The notes beneath the pieces are model-generated. The model saw only the letters and a list, made by a program, of their open reading frames with translations, was not told the origin of the DNA and did not search any database. This document shows, piece by piece, positions 24,362-32,680 of a stretch of DNA of 40,271 nucleotides. Position 1 is the first letter of the stretch, and each line of letters begins with the position of its first letter. Origin of the DNA: Heyndrickxia ginsengihumi. GTDB lineage: Bacteria > Bacillota > Bacilli > Bacillales > Bacillaceae_C. Where the stretch lies: contig NZ_JAAIWK010000032.1 of assembly GCF_011008565.1 (NCBI RefSeq), forward strand, positions 1 to 40,271. The letters are read 5' to 3'. The translations under genes and the position numbers were made by a program.

Positions 24362-24493
24362 AATGAAGACTGGGGTGTTAACTTTCAAATACAACATAAT
24401 CAATATGTTAAAATAAAGGTGAGACGTCATTGTCAGTAAAAAATAAGGTGAATCATTGATCGGAATAAATGAAAAAGAAAAGGTGTTTCTATC

Positions 24494-25618
24494 ATGCAAT
24501 CATATATCGTTGTCGGTGCAGGAATTTTGGGAGCTTCAACAGCTTATCATCTTGCTAAATCTGGGGCAAAGGTTACACTGGTTGACCGGAAAGAAGTAGG
24601 TCAAGCTAGTAGCGCCGCAGCCGGCATTATTTGTCCATGGCTTTCACAAAGAAGAAACAAAGCTTGGTACTCGTTAGCAAAATCTGGAGCTAGGTACTAC
24701 CATACTTTAATCAAACAATTAGAAATAGATGGCGAAACGAATACAGGCTATAAACAAGTAGGAGCAATTAGCCTCCATACAGACCGAGCAAAACTAGATA
24801 AAATGGAAGAACGTGCATTCACACGGCGAGAAGATGCGCCGGAAATCGGAGAAATATCTCGACTATCAGCAAGTGAAACAAAAACGCTATTTCCGTTGTT
24901 AGCGGAAGAGTACGCATCTGTTCATATTAGTGGCGCTGCCCGTGTAAACGGAAAAGAGCTTCTCCATTCTCTCATCAGTGCTGCTAAAAAGCATGGCGCT
25001 ACACTATATAAAGGTGACGCAACATTGACTGTAGAGAGAAAAAAAGTGGTGGGTGTTCAGGTGAATGGACATGCAATGGAATGTGATCAAGTCATTGTAA
25101 CAGCAGGAGCTTGGGCAAACGAATTATTGCAGCCATTAGGTATTCAGTTTCTTGTAACCCACCAAAAGGCACAAATTATGCATTTTCAGCTAAAAAATGT
25201 AGATACAAGCAGCTGGCCCGTTGTAATGCCGCCAAGTGACCAATACATTCTTACGTTTGAAAATGGTAGGATTGTAGCAGGAGCAACACATGAAAATACA
25301 GATGAATTTGATTGCAGTGTTACAGCTGGTGGCATCCATGAAGTTTTAACAAAAGCATTAAATGTTGCTCCAGGGCTTGCAAACAGTACAGTTCTTGAAA
25401 CACGAGTAGGGTTCCGTCCATTTACTCCAGGTTTTCTTCCTGTAATTGGGAAACTTCCTGAATATGAAGGGCTTCTTGTCGCCAATGGCCTCGGCGCTTC
25501 TGGATTAACTGCGGGTCCTTATCTTGGAGCTGAGCTGGCAGCGTTGGCCTTGGGTGGCCCAACAGAAATTGACTTGAGCCTTTATGATGTAGCAGGAGCA
25601 CTAGAAGTTCTAAATTGA
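24494..25618 (+). CDS. FAD-dependent oxidoreductase of the D-amino-acid oxidase family (YurR-like)
   Basis: A 374-residue flavoprotein with the N-terminal FAD-binding motif VVGAGILGASTAYHLAKSG (residues 6-24), AAAGIICPWLSQRR, ITVTAGAWANELL-like and the C-terminal RVGFRPFTPGFLPVIG and GLGASGLTAGPYLG blocks. The family oxidises amino acids such as glycine, sarcosine or D-amino acids. B. subtilis YurR has the same length class. The substrate is not evident. The ATG has AAAAGGTG upstream. It stands alone between the repeat element and the iclR gene. Confidence 0.85.
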   Translation: MQSYIVVGAGILGASTAYHLAKSGAKVTLVDRKEVGQASSAAAGIICPWLSQRRNKAWYSLAKSGARYYHTLIKQLEIDGETNTGYKQVGAISLHTDRAKLDKMEERAFTRREDAPEIGEISRLSASETKTLFPLLAEEYASVHISGAARVNGKELLHSLISAAKKHGATLYKGDATLTVERKKVVGVQVNGHAMECDQVIVTAGAWANELLQPLGIQFLVTHQKAQIMHFQLKNVDTSSWPVVMPPSDQYILTFENGRIVAGATHENTDEFDCSVTAGGIHEVLTKALNVAPGLANSTVLETRVGFRPFTPGFLPVIGKLPEYEGLLVANGLGASGLTAGPYLGAELAALALGGPTEIDLSLYDVAGALEVLN

Positions 25619-25660
25619 TAATTATTTATCGAAAGTTTCATTAAAACAGGTTGTGATTTC

Positions 25661-25721
25661 TCAGCGCTCCGACTAAAGCCTCCTCGATGTATGCCTTATG
25701 AAGGCTTAGCCGAAGTGCTGA
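25661..25721. repeat. Imperfect inverted repeat element
   Basis: TCAGCGCTCCGACTAAAGCC-T (25661-25681) pairs with AGGCTTAGCCGAAGTGCTGA (25702-25721) with a few mismatches, and the loop has its own GCCTT/AAGGC pairing. It is GC-rich against its surroundings, which suggests a dispersed repeat. The remaining part of 25619-26030 holds no gene I can support. Confidence 0.5.
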
Positions 25722-26030
25722 TCCCATTGAGTAATACTTGATGAAGAAAATAGCTGTTTTCCTTAATACTTAATCTACTATTCACTTACAACAGGGAAAA
25801 CTAACCTCTCTCATAATAGGTTACGGAAAAAGATATTCATTTTAGTTGTAAGAAGAACTTTCCCTCATTTTTATCCAAAGGCAGATGTGTAACAGCAAAT
25901 AGAAGGTATGTGAATGAAATATTATTGTTAGAATCATAGTTATAACCGTGATAAAGGGTCACGAGTCTGAGAGGATTTCAAATATTATGGTTGTTTTGTA
26001 CATACGAAGTTTGCCAACAAATTTTGAGCT

Positions 26031-26819
26031 TTACCTAAAAAATCTTGCGTCATATCCTAGTCGTTCTGATGCTTCTTTAGCGGCGTCTACAAGAATTCGT
26101 GCCATGCTTGGAATCTTGTAATCTGGTAATCTTTGCAAAGGTCCAACGATATTGATGGCAGAAACGACCTTTCCTGTGTAGTCACGAATTGGGGCAGCAA
26201 TTGAACGGGTTCCTTCAGTTAATTCTTCTGTACTGACAGCATAGCCTTGAGCTTTGACTTTATTAATTGCTGCTCTAAGTTCATCAGGATTTGTAATAGT
26301 GTTTTTTGCAAAAGGTTGTAGCCCATTTTGAATAACTTCTTCCAATAAATTACCGTCATGGAAGGCGAGCATCACTTTTCCTGAACTAGTACAGTAGGCG
26401 GGATTTTTCCTTCCAATATGGGTTAAAATCCGAACGGGATGATGGCATTCCTCTTTGAAAATATAAATCGTATCGAGGCCATCCAGAATCGCCAAATGTG
26501 CAGTTTCTTTTGTTTTTGCAACCACATCATTCAAAACGGGTATCGCTTCTTTGTTGATTTCTAAATTATTCGTGACCAAACCTCCAAGTGTTAGTACTGA
26601 TAGACCTAAGCGATAGCCATTTGTTTCTGGGTCTTTCATGACAAACCCTTCGCTCGCAAGCGTTTTCATAATTCTGCTTACAGTACTCTTTGCTAATCCT
26701 AATGATTGGGCTAGTTCACTGACTTTCACCGTTGGCTTAAACATGGAAAAACTTTTTAAGATTTGAAGAGCATTTTTCACAGAAGAAAGTGTACTTGGAT
26801 CATTTTTTGCCATTTCCAT
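26031..26819 (-). CDS. IclR-family transcriptional regulator of the catechol pathway
   Basis: A 262-residue IclR regulator. The N-terminal winged helix (about 12-75) has VSELAQSLGLAKSTVSRIMKTL; the effector domain (about 85-255) has YCTSSGKVMLAF, EELTEGTRSIAAPI and SAINIVGP, all typical. IclR proteins in aromatic pathways bind the aromatic or a pathway intermediate. Its gene is divergent from the meta-cleavage operon. A 17-bp palindromic site overlaps its own transcript start, and related sites precede both catechol promoters, so it is probably an autoregulated activator of the pathway. The ATG has GAGGAGG 5 nt upstream. Confidence 0.9.
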   Translation of the reverse strand: MEMAKNDPSTLSSVKNALQILKSFSMFKPTVKVSELAQSLGLAKSTVSRIMKTLASEGFVMKDPETNGYRLGLSVLTLGGLVTNNLEINKEAIPVLNDVVAKTKETAHLAILDGLDTIYIFKEECHHPVRILTHIGRKNPAYCTSSGKVMLAFHDGNLLEEVIQNGLQPFAKNTITNPDELRAAINKVKAQGYAVSTEELTEGTRSIAAPIRDYTGKVVSAINIVGPLQRLPDYKIPSMARILVDAAKEASERLGYDARFFR

Positions 26820-26836
26820 TAAACCTCCTCATCATT

Positions 26837-26853
26837 GTTCTTCATAGTGGAAC
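26837..26853. promoter_or_regulatory. IclR-type site at the iclR promoter
   Basis: The minus strand reads GTTCCACTATGAAGAAC, a near palindrome related to the two other sites. The minus-strand -10 box TATAAT is at 26869-26864, so the site covers about +4 to +20 of the iclR transcript and would fit autorepression. Confidence 0.6.
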
Positions 26854-26863
26854 ATCTTTATCC

Positions 26864-26869
26864 ATTATA
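26864..26869 (-). promoter_or_regulatory. -10 box of iclR
   Basis: TATAAT on the minus strand, 44 nt before the ATG; the -35 region is poor. Confidence 0.45.
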
Positions 26870-26964
26870 TTAATTGATTTGAATGCCGATGTATAGCGTT
26901 TTGTAATCGCTATCTTTTGTTAAATTGTAATGTTACTGAAAATATATAAAAAATTTTTTGAACT

Positions 26965-26981
26965 GTTCCGTATATAGGAAC
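26965..26981. promoter_or_regulatory. IclR-type operator of the meta-cleavage operon
   Basis: GTTCCGTATATAGGAAC, a palindrome with 5-bp arms, preceded by TTTGAA. The TATAAT box (27012-27017) begins exactly 30 nt after it. The same arrangement precedes the dioxygenase gene. Confidence 0.7.
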
Positions 26982-27011
26982 GATACGCTATGAATGAAAA
27001 AAAGCGGTTTA

Positions 27012-27017
27012 TATAAT
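27012..27017 (+). promoter_or_regulatory. -10 box of the meta-cleavage operon
   Basis: TATAAT with a poor -35 (TATGAA at 26989-26994, 17-nt spacer), as expected for an activator-dependent promoter. Confidence 0.6.
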
Positions 27018-27086
27018 AAGGAGCAAGAGGAAAAAATCTTCTGAAAAAAAGATCATTGCTGAGTAAATCCTAAAGGAGGCACTATT

Positions 27087-28547
27087 ATGCTTGCAACAGA
27101 AACGAAAGTTAAACCAATTGATTGTTATCATTATATTGATGGTCAATATGTTCCTTCAAAAAATGGCAAAACATTTGAAAATGTAAACCCAGCAACAGAA
27201 GAAGTATTAGGAGTTGTTTCTGAAGGTGGAAAAGAGGAAGTTGATTTAGCTATAAAAGCGGCAAGAAAAGCAATTAAAGGTGAATGGCGAAAAATGCCTT
27301 TAAGAAAACGTTCGGCTATTTTACGTAAAATTGGCGATTTGATTCTGGAAAGAAAAGACGAATTGGCGATGCTCGAAACACTTGATACAGGTAAACCATT
27401 GTGGCTGTCGACAAACGTTGATATTGATCGCGCCGCATACAATTTCCATTTCTTTGCGGATTACATGATTTCGGTGGGGAATGAAGCCTATCAGCAAGAT
27501 GATATTGCTATTCATTATTCCGTTAGTCGTCCAGTCGGGGTTGTTGGCCTTATCAATCCGTGGAATTTACCTTTATTACTTATGACTTGGAAATTAGCGC
27601 CCGCACTTGCAGCTGGTAACACAGTTGTGATGAAACCTTCTGAAGTAACCCCAATGACAGCAACTGTATTAGCGCAAATCTGTACAGATGCAGGAGTGCC
27701 TGACGGCGTTGTCAACATGGTCCATGGATTTGGAGAAACAGGTGCAGCAATTACTTCACATCCGGATGTAGATGCAATTGCTTTTACAGGTGAAACTGTA
27801 ACGGGCAGTGCGATTATGAAAGCTGCGGCACCAACATTAAAAAAATTGTCTTTTGAACTAGGCGGAAAAAATCCGAATATTATTTTTGCTGATGCAAATA
27901 TGGAGGATGTAATCGAAACGACATTGCGTTCTAGTTTTATGAACCAAGGTGAGGTTTGCTTATGCGGTTCAAGAATTTATGTAGAACGTTCAATCTACAA
28001 TGAATTCCTCGAAAAATTTGTTGCCAAAACAAAAGAATTGAAGGTTGGCGATCCACTTGATCCAAATACAAATGTTGGTGCATTAGTAAGTAAAGAACAT
28101 TATAACAAAGTCTTAAGTTATTTAGAACTTGCCCCACAGGAAGGCGGAACTTTCTTAACTGGCGGCAAGCCTCTCGAAGGATCAGAGAAAGGATATTTTG
28201 TTGAACCGACGATCATTACTGGACTGGGCAGAAATTCGCGGTGTGTGCGTGAAGAAATTTTTGGGCCTGTTGTAACCGTCCTTCCTTTTGATACAGAGGA
28301 AGAAGTGCTTGAACAAGTTAATGATACTCATTATGGTTTAAGCGCTTCACTTTGGACGGGTGACCTCAAACGCGCTCACCGAGTTGCAGGACAAATCGAA
28401 GCGGGGATGATTTGGATCAATACTTGGTTCTTGCGGGACTTGCGGACGCCGTTTGGCGGAATGAAACATAGTGGTATTGGACGTGAAGGCGGAGCCCATA
28501 GTTTTGATTTTTACACTGAGCTATCGAACATTACGATAAAGCTATAG
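27087..28547 (+). CDS. dmpC: 2-hydroxymuconic semialdehyde dehydrogenase
   Basis: An NAD+-dependent aldehyde dehydrogenase of 486 residues that oxidises the ring-cleavage product of catechol to 2-hydroxymuconate. Catalytic Cys291 (NQGEVCLCGSR), Glu257 (FELGGKNPNI) and the NPWNLPL segment with Asn160 are present. The NQGEVCLCGSR context is typical of the 2-hydroxymuconic/2-aminomuconic semialdehyde group. The companion genes for 4-oxalocrotonate tautomerase and decarboxylase favour the hydroxymuconic substrate. It is the first gene of a six-gene operon; the ATG has AAAGGAGG upstream. Confidence 0.92.
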   Translation: MLATETKVKPIDCYHYIDGQYVPSKNGKTFENVNPATEEVLGVVSEGGKEEVDLAIKAARKAIKGEWRKMPLRKRSAILRKIGDLILERKDELAMLETLDTGKPLWLSTNVDIDRAAYNFHFFADYMISVGNEAYQQDDIAIHYSVSRPVGVVGLINPWNLPLLLMTWKLAPALAAGNTVVMKPSEVTPMTATVLAQICTDAGVPDGVVNMVHGFGETGAAITSHPDVDAIAFTGETVTGSAIMKAAAPTLKKLSFELGGKNPNIIFADANMEDVIETTLRSSFMNQGEVCLCGSRIYVERSIYNEFLEKFVAKTKELKVGDPLDPNTNVGALVSKEHYNKVLSYLELAPQEGGTFLTGGKPLEGSEKGYFVEPTIITGLGRNSRCVREEIFGPVVTVLPFDTEEEVLEQVNDTHYGLSASLWTGDLKRAHRVAGQIEAGMIWINTWFLRDLRTPFGGMKHSGIGREGGAHSFDFYTELSNITIKL

Positions 28548-28560
28548 GAGGTATGCCTAA

Positions 28561-29355
28561 GTGAAAATTGAATACACAGGCAAAACGGAAAGTCTTGCGA
28601 AACATTTAGCAAATGCTTGGTATTTAGAAGAAGGCGTGGAACCAGTAACAGCATTGTATCCTGATCTCTCCGTGGATGAAGCATATCAAGTACAGCTATA
28701 TAAGGTTGAACAGTTAATAAAGGAAGGTCAACAAGTGACAGGGAAAAAAATTGGCCTAACATCAAAAGCAATGCAGGAAATGCTTGGAGTTGCTGAACCG
28801 GATTACGGTCACCTGCTTGATCAAATGAACATTGTTAATGGAGGAACCGTTTCATATAAACGTGTTTTACAGCCAAAAGTAGAAGCCGAAATCGCCTTTA
28901 TTTTAAAAAGGGATTTAATTGGCCCGAATGTAACGACATTTGATGTCCTGCTTGCGACGGATGCAATTGTCCCAGCACTTGAAATTGTAGACAGCCGGAT
29001 AAAGAACTGGAATATTACGTTAGCCGATACTGTTGCAGACAATGCTTCTTCCGGTTTATACGTTCTCGGTAAACACTCGAAAAAGATTACCGAAGTAGAT
29101 CTTAAACAAATTGGAATGGCGCTTTACCAAAATGACGTTTTGCAAAATACAGGTGTAGGGGCTGCGGCATTAGGAGATCCGGCGAAATGTGTAGCATGGT
29201 TAGCGAATAAACTTTCAGCTTATGGCATTGCTCTAAAAGCGGGGGAAGTGATTTTATCAGGGGCATTATCGGCTGCTATTGAAGCAAAACCTGGTGACCA
29301 TTTTTATGCGAAATTTGCCGGCTTAGGCGATGTAGAGGTTTCATTTACAGAATAA
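28561..29355 (+). CDS. dmpE: 2-oxopent-4-enoate hydratase (2-keto-4-pentenoate hydratase)
   Basis: Adds water to 2-oxopent-4-enoate to give 4-hydroxy-2-oxovalerate. The 264-residue protein has the family's metal-binding acids Glu108 and Glu110 ([11 protein letters not shown]) and Glu141 (EIVDSRI). It is a paralogue of the decarboxylase gene at 31407; the two were assigned by details such as [17 protein letters not shown] here against GPKMGITSEAKMRQM there, so a swap is possible but less likely. The start is a GTG with AGGAGG 9 nt upstream. In DmpE/DmpH-type systems the two enzymes form a complex. Confidence 0.85.
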   Translation: MKIEYTGKTESLAKHLANAWYLEEGVEPVTALYPDLSVDEAYQVQLYKVEQLIKEGQQVTGKKIGLTSKAMQEMLGVAEPDYGHLLDQMNIVNGGTVSYKRVLQPKVEAEIAFILKRDLIGPNVTTFDVLLATDAIVPALEIVDSRIKNWNITLADTVADNASSGLYVLGKHSKKITEVDLKQIGMALYQNDVLQNTGVGAAALGDPAKCVAWLANKLSAYGIALKAGEVILSGALSAAIEAKPGDHFYAKFAGLGDVEVSFTE

Positions 29356-29366
29356 AAGAAGGAGGG

Positions 29367-30254
29367 ATGATGATGAAAAAAGTAAAAGTCGGCATTATTG
29401 GTACTGGTAATATCGGTTCAGATTTAATGATGAAATTAAGACGTTCTGATGTGCTTGAATTAACAACAATGATGGGAATTGACCCAACTTCAAGAGGAAT
29501 GCAGCGCGCCAAGAGAGATGGCTTGCAAGTGTTTGATAATGGTGTGGATGGTTTGCTTGAGTATCCGGAATTGGTTGATATTCTTTTCGATGCGACAAGT
29601 GCAAAAGCCCATCTTCATAATGCGTCAGTAGCGAAGCAGCTTGGAAAACAAATGCTTGATTTAACACCTGCAGCCATTGGTCCATTCGTCGCACCGACTG
29701 TGAATATCGATTCCCATTTAGATGCTGAAAATGTCAATTTAATTACTTGCGGTGGTCAGGCAACGATTCCGATTGTCCATGCTATTAATGAAGTAGCAGC
29801 TGTTGAATATGCCGAAATTGTGGCGACTATTTCTAGTAAAAGTGCTGGTCCGGGAACAAGAGCAAATATTGATGAGTTCACAGAAACGACTGCAAAAGCA
29901 ATTGAGCAGGTCGGAGGTGCAAGGAAAGGAAAAGCGATTATCGTTCTTAATCCAGCAGATCCTCCGATTATGATGAGGGATACCGTCTATACAATTGTTG
30001 AAGATGGAAAAATGGATCGAAAAGCGATCATCGCTTCTATTGAGAGTATGGTGAAAAAAGTTCAGTCATTTGTTCCAGGTTATAAGCTTCGGACAGAACC
30101 GATTTTTGACGGCAATAAGATTACTGTGTTTCTTGAAGTTGAAGGCGCTGGCGACTATTTGCCTAAATATGCAGGCAATCTTGATATTATGACTTCTGCT
30201 GCAGTAAAGGTTGCTGAAGAGTTTGCCAAAAACCGTTTAAAATCGATTGTTTAA
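29367..30254 (+). CDS. dmpF: Acetaldehyde dehydrogenase (acylating)
   Basis: Converts acetaldehyde with NAD+ and CoA to acetyl-CoA, the last step of the pathway. The 295-residue protein has [13 protein letters not shown] (NAD binding), the nucleophile Cys128 in [11 protein letters not shown] and the conserved [20 protein letters not shown]. Three ATG codons stand in a row at 29367, 29370 and 29373; with GGAGGG directly before the first, the third (29373) has the best spacing. It should work in a channelled complex with the aldolase encoded next. Confidence 0.95.
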   Translation: MMMKKVKVGIIGTGNIGSDLMMKLRRSDVLELTTMMGIDPTSRGMQRAKRDGLQVFDNGVDGLLEYPELVDILFDATSAKAHLHNASVAKQLGKQMLDLTPAAIGPFVAPTVNIDSHLDAENVNLITCGGQATIPIVHAINEVAAVEYAEIVATISSKSAGPGTRANIDEFTETTAKAIEQVGGARKGKAIIVLNPADPPIMMRDTVYTIVEDGKMDRKAIIASIESMVKKVQSFVPGYKLRTEPIFDGNKITVFLEVEGAGDYLPKYAGNLDIMTSAAVKVAEEFAKNRLKSIV

Positions 30255-30289
30255 AAACTTAGATATTGAGTTAAGGAAGGAGGAGTAAC

Positions 30290-31333
30290 ATGACATTCGA
30301 AAAAGAAATTAAAATCACAGAAGTAGCTTTACGGGATGGAAGTCATGCCGTCAGCCACCAATACACAGTTGAACAGGTAACAACGATTGCAAAAGCACTT
30401 AATGAGGCAAGGATTCCTTACATTGAAGTCACCCATGGTGATGGACTTGGCGGTTCCTCATTACAATATGGTTTATCGAAAACGGATGAAATGAAATTAA
30501 TCGAAGCCGCTGTTGCGGTTAGTGACTTTTCAAAGATTGCTGTCTTATTGCTTCCGGGAATCGGTACGATTGAAGATTTAAAACAAGCCGCCAAAATCGG
30601 GGCAAAAATGGCGAGAATTGCGACACATGTGACTGAAGCAGATATTGCAAAGCAGCATATTGAAACTGCTAAAGATTTAGGAATGGAAACAGTCGGATTT
30701 TTGATGATGAGTCATATGGCTCCGGTCGAAAAAATTGTGGAACAGGCGAAGCTAATGGAAAGCTATGGAGCAGACACGGTCTACATTGTTGATTCCGCAG
30801 GTGCCTTACTGCCGGATCAAGTGCGGGCGAGAATTAAAGCTATTAGACAAGCTATCTCAATCAATGTCGGGTTTCATGCTCATAATAATTTGTCGCTTGC
30901 AATGGGAAATACGCTCGCTGCAATTGAGGAAGGAGCGACAAGAATAGATGGGAGTATTCGCTGTTTAGGTGCAGGAGCAGGAAATACGCAAACAGAGGTT
31001 TTAGTTGCTGTTCTCGATAGAATGGGGATCCAAACAGGAATTGATCTTTATAAGTTAATGGATGTATCTGAAGATGTGGTTTCACAAATATTACAGAAGC
31101 CGCAGATTATTAATCGGGATAGCTTAACGTTAGGATATGCCGGCGTCTATTCTAGCTTTCTATTGCATGCAAAACGTGCTGCTGAAAAATTTTCAGTAGA
31201 TTCACGGGATATTTTAATAGAGCTTGGCAAAAGAAAAATCGTCGGCGGCCAAGAGGACATGATCGTAGACGTTGCAGCAGAACTTTCTAAAAAGAAAAGC
31301 GGAAGCGCCTGCCCATCGACGTACACAACTTAA
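30290..31333 (+). CDS. dmpG: 4-hydroxy-2-oxovalerate aldolase
   Basis: Cleaves 4-hydroxy-2-oxovalerate to pyruvate and acetaldehyde. The 347-residue protein has Arg15-Asp16 (ALRDGSHA), His19 and the metal ligands His196 and His198 (GFHAHNNLSLA). Partner of the acetaldehyde dehydrogenase before it. The last 12 codons (from about residue 336, KSGSACPSTYTT) are encoded by a dispersed repeat, so the natural C-terminus appears to have been replaced; the catalytic core is intact. The ATG has AAGGAGGAG upstream. Confidence 0.93.
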   Translation: MTFEKEIKITEVALRDGSHAVSHQYTVEQVTTIAKALNEARIPYIEVTHGDGLGGSSLQYGLSKTDEMKLIEAAVAVSDFSKIAVLLLPGIGTIEDLKQAAKIGAKMARIATHVTEADIAKQHIETAKDLGMETVGFLMMSHMAPVEKIVEQAKLMESYGADTVYIVDSAGALLPDQVRARIKAIRQAISINVGFHAHNNLSLAMGNTLAAIEEGATRIDGSIRCLGAGAGNTQTEVLVAVLDRMGIQTGIDLYKLMDVSEDVVSQILQKPQIINRDSLTLGYAGVYSSFLLHAKRAAEKFSVDSRDILIELGKRKIVGGQEDMIVDVAAELSKKKSGSACPSTYTT

Positions 31334-31373
31334 GGAACTCCGACTGAGATAAAGGAAACACGGTAAGCCAGTA
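31295..31373. repeat. Partial dispersed Bacillus repeat overlapping the 3' end of the aldolase gene
   Basis: It begins with AAAAGCGGAAGCGCCTG (31295-31311) and contains CATCGACGTACACAACTT, CTCCGACTGAGATAAAGG and AAACACGG. I remember this order as the left half of a long hairpin repeat common in Bacillus-like genomes. The right half is missing. It supplies the stop codon of the aldolase gene and most of the gap to the decarboxylase gene. Confidence 0.6.
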
Positions 31374-31406
31374 TAAGAACATTAGAAGTTCTCTAGGAGG
31401 AAGGTC

Positions 31407-32195
31407 ATGGATAGTAACCAAATTAAAGAACTTGCTTCATATGTTCATCATGCAGAAAAGGAAAAATGTGAAGTTGAAAAAATTACCGCCCATTTATATC
31501 CGGGCCTTACTATTGAAGAAGCGTATTATGTTCAAGAAGAACTCATTAGGCAGAAATTAGAAGAAGGCTTTAACATAATAGGACCGAAAATGGGCATTAC
31601 AAGTGAAGCGAAAATGAGGCAAATGAATGTAAATGATCCGATTTACGGATATGTATTTGACTATATGGTTATAAATGACGGAGATTCCATTTCTTTAGCG
31701 AATTACATTCATCCAAAAGTTGAACCAGAAATTGGTTTTATTTTAGAGAAGGATTTGGAAGGTCCGGAAGTAACAGCACTGGATGTTTTACAAGCAACTG
31801 CTTATGTATTCCCAGCAATTGAGATTATCGATAGCCGTTATGAGAATTTTAATTTTACCTTGCCTGATGTAATTGCCGACAATACCTCGGCAAGAGGGGC
31901 TGTGTTTGGAACATATTTGCGAAAACCTGATGAACTAGAATTGGACGTTGTAGGGGTCACTTTATCGATTAATGGCGAAATACGATCTTTAGGTGCTGGA
32001 GCAGCTGTCCTTGGTCATCCTGCTAATTCAGTCGCTAGACTTGCCAATATGTTAAGTAGGAAAGGTGAAAAACTAAAAGCCGGTCAGCCCATTTTAACGG
32101 GCGGAATTACAGAAGCAATCAGGCTGGCAGCTGGAGATTTTGTCACAGCAAAATTAGGGGGACTAGGGGATGTTTCGTTTTTTGTAAAAGAATAA
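31407..32195 (+). CDS. dmpH: 4-oxalocrotonate decarboxylase (2-oxo-3-hexenedioate decarboxylase)
   Basis: Decarboxylates 2-oxo-3-hexenedioate to 2-oxopent-4-enoate. The 262-residue protein shares the hydratase fold, with Glu106 and Glu108 (PKVEPEIGFIL), Glu139 (EIIDSRY) and Lys61 in GPKMGITSEAKM, the form typical of the decarboxylase branch. The gap of 73 nt to the aldolase gene is made of repeat DNA. The ATG has CTAGGAGGAAG upstream. The tautomerase follows after 15 nt. Confidence 0.87.
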   Translation: MDSNQIKELASYVHHAEKEKCEVEKITAHLYPGLTIEEAYYVQEELIRQKLEEGFNIIGPKMGITSEAKMRQMNVNDPIYGYVFDYMVINDGDSISLANYIHPKVEPEIGFILEKDLEGPEVTALDVLQATAYVFPAIEIIDSRYENFNFTLPDVIADNTSARGAVFGTYLRKPDELELDVVGVTLSINGEIRSLGAGAAVLGHPANSVARLANMLSRKGEKLKAGQPILTGGITEAIRLAAGDFVTAKLGGLGDVSFFVKE

Positions 32196-32210
32196 AAGGA
32201 GGGAATAAAC

Positions 32211-32402
32211 TTGCCGTTTGTTCATATCGAAATTATGGAAGGCAGACCGCCGGAGAAAATAGAAGCATTGTTGAAAAATGTAACTGAAGCTGTCAGTAAG
32301 TCACTGGATGCTCCAAAGGAAAATGTACGAATCATCGTAAATGAAGTACCTAAAACCCATTGGGCTATCGGTGGTGTTAGTGCTAAAACATTAGGGAGAT
32401 AA
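32211..32402 (+). CDS. dmpI: 4-oxalocrotonate tautomerase
   Basis: Converts 2-hydroxymuconate to 2-oxo-3-hexenedioate. A 62-residue mature protein after loss of the start Met. The catalytic base Pro1, Arg11 (MEGRPPEK) and Arg39 (NVRIIV) are present, and Trp50 (KTHWAIGG) replaces the Phe50 of well-known members. The start codon is TTG with AAGGAGGG upstream. It is the last gene of the operon; a GC-rich hairpin follows. Confidence 0.93.
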   Translation: MPFVHIEIMEGRPPEKIEALLKNVTEAVSKSLDAPKENVRIIVNEVPKTHWAIGGVSAKTLGR

Positions 32403-32410
32403 TGAAAATT

Positions 32411-32429
32411 GGAGGGGGCCGCCCCTTCC
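32411..32429 (+). terminator. GC-rich hairpin after the tautomerase gene
   Basis: GGAGGGGG pairs with CCCCTTCC (one G-T) around a 3-nt loop, followed by a mixed C/T tract with TTTTT. Probably an incomplete terminator for the first catechol transcript. Confidence 0.6.
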
Positions 32430-32502
32430 CATTATTCCTCTTTTTCTTGAAAATATCATAGAAAAATAGATTAATCAAAAAATATAGAAAAAACTTTGAA
32501 AC

Positions 32503-32519
32503 GTTGCACATAGAGGAAC
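32503..32519. promoter_or_regulatory. IclR-type operator of the catechol dioxygenase gene
   Basis: GTTGCACATAGAGGAAC, preceded by TTTGAA at the same offset as in the operon site (26957). A TATAAT box begins exactly 30 nt after it. Confidence 0.7.
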
Positions 32520-32549
32520 AACTAGCTTTTGAATTGTTTTAGTCACTCA

Positions 32550-32555
32550 TATAAT
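32550..32555 (+). promoter_or_regulatory. -10 box of the catechol dioxygenase gene
   Basis: TATAAT with a weak -35 (TTTTGA at 32527-32532, 17-nt spacer). The transcript would begin near 32562. Confidence 0.6.
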
Positions 32556-32622
32556 AAAATCATGAACTAAAGAGTTTCATAAGGAAGTAGTAAGTATGAT
32601 CTGAATTTTTATTTCAAGTATT

Positions 32623-32636
32623 TGAAAGCGTTAACA
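32623..32636 (+). promoter_or_regulatory. Perfect cre (CcpA) site in the dioxygenase leader
   Basis: TGAAAGCGTTAACA matches the consensus TGWAANCGNTNWCA at every position. It lies about 60 nt downstream of the predicted transcript start, the place where CcpA acts as a roadblock. Confidence 0.8.
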
Positions 32637-32680
32637 GTAAGAAAATTAAAAAATATTTTTATTACTAGGAGGAGTTATCT

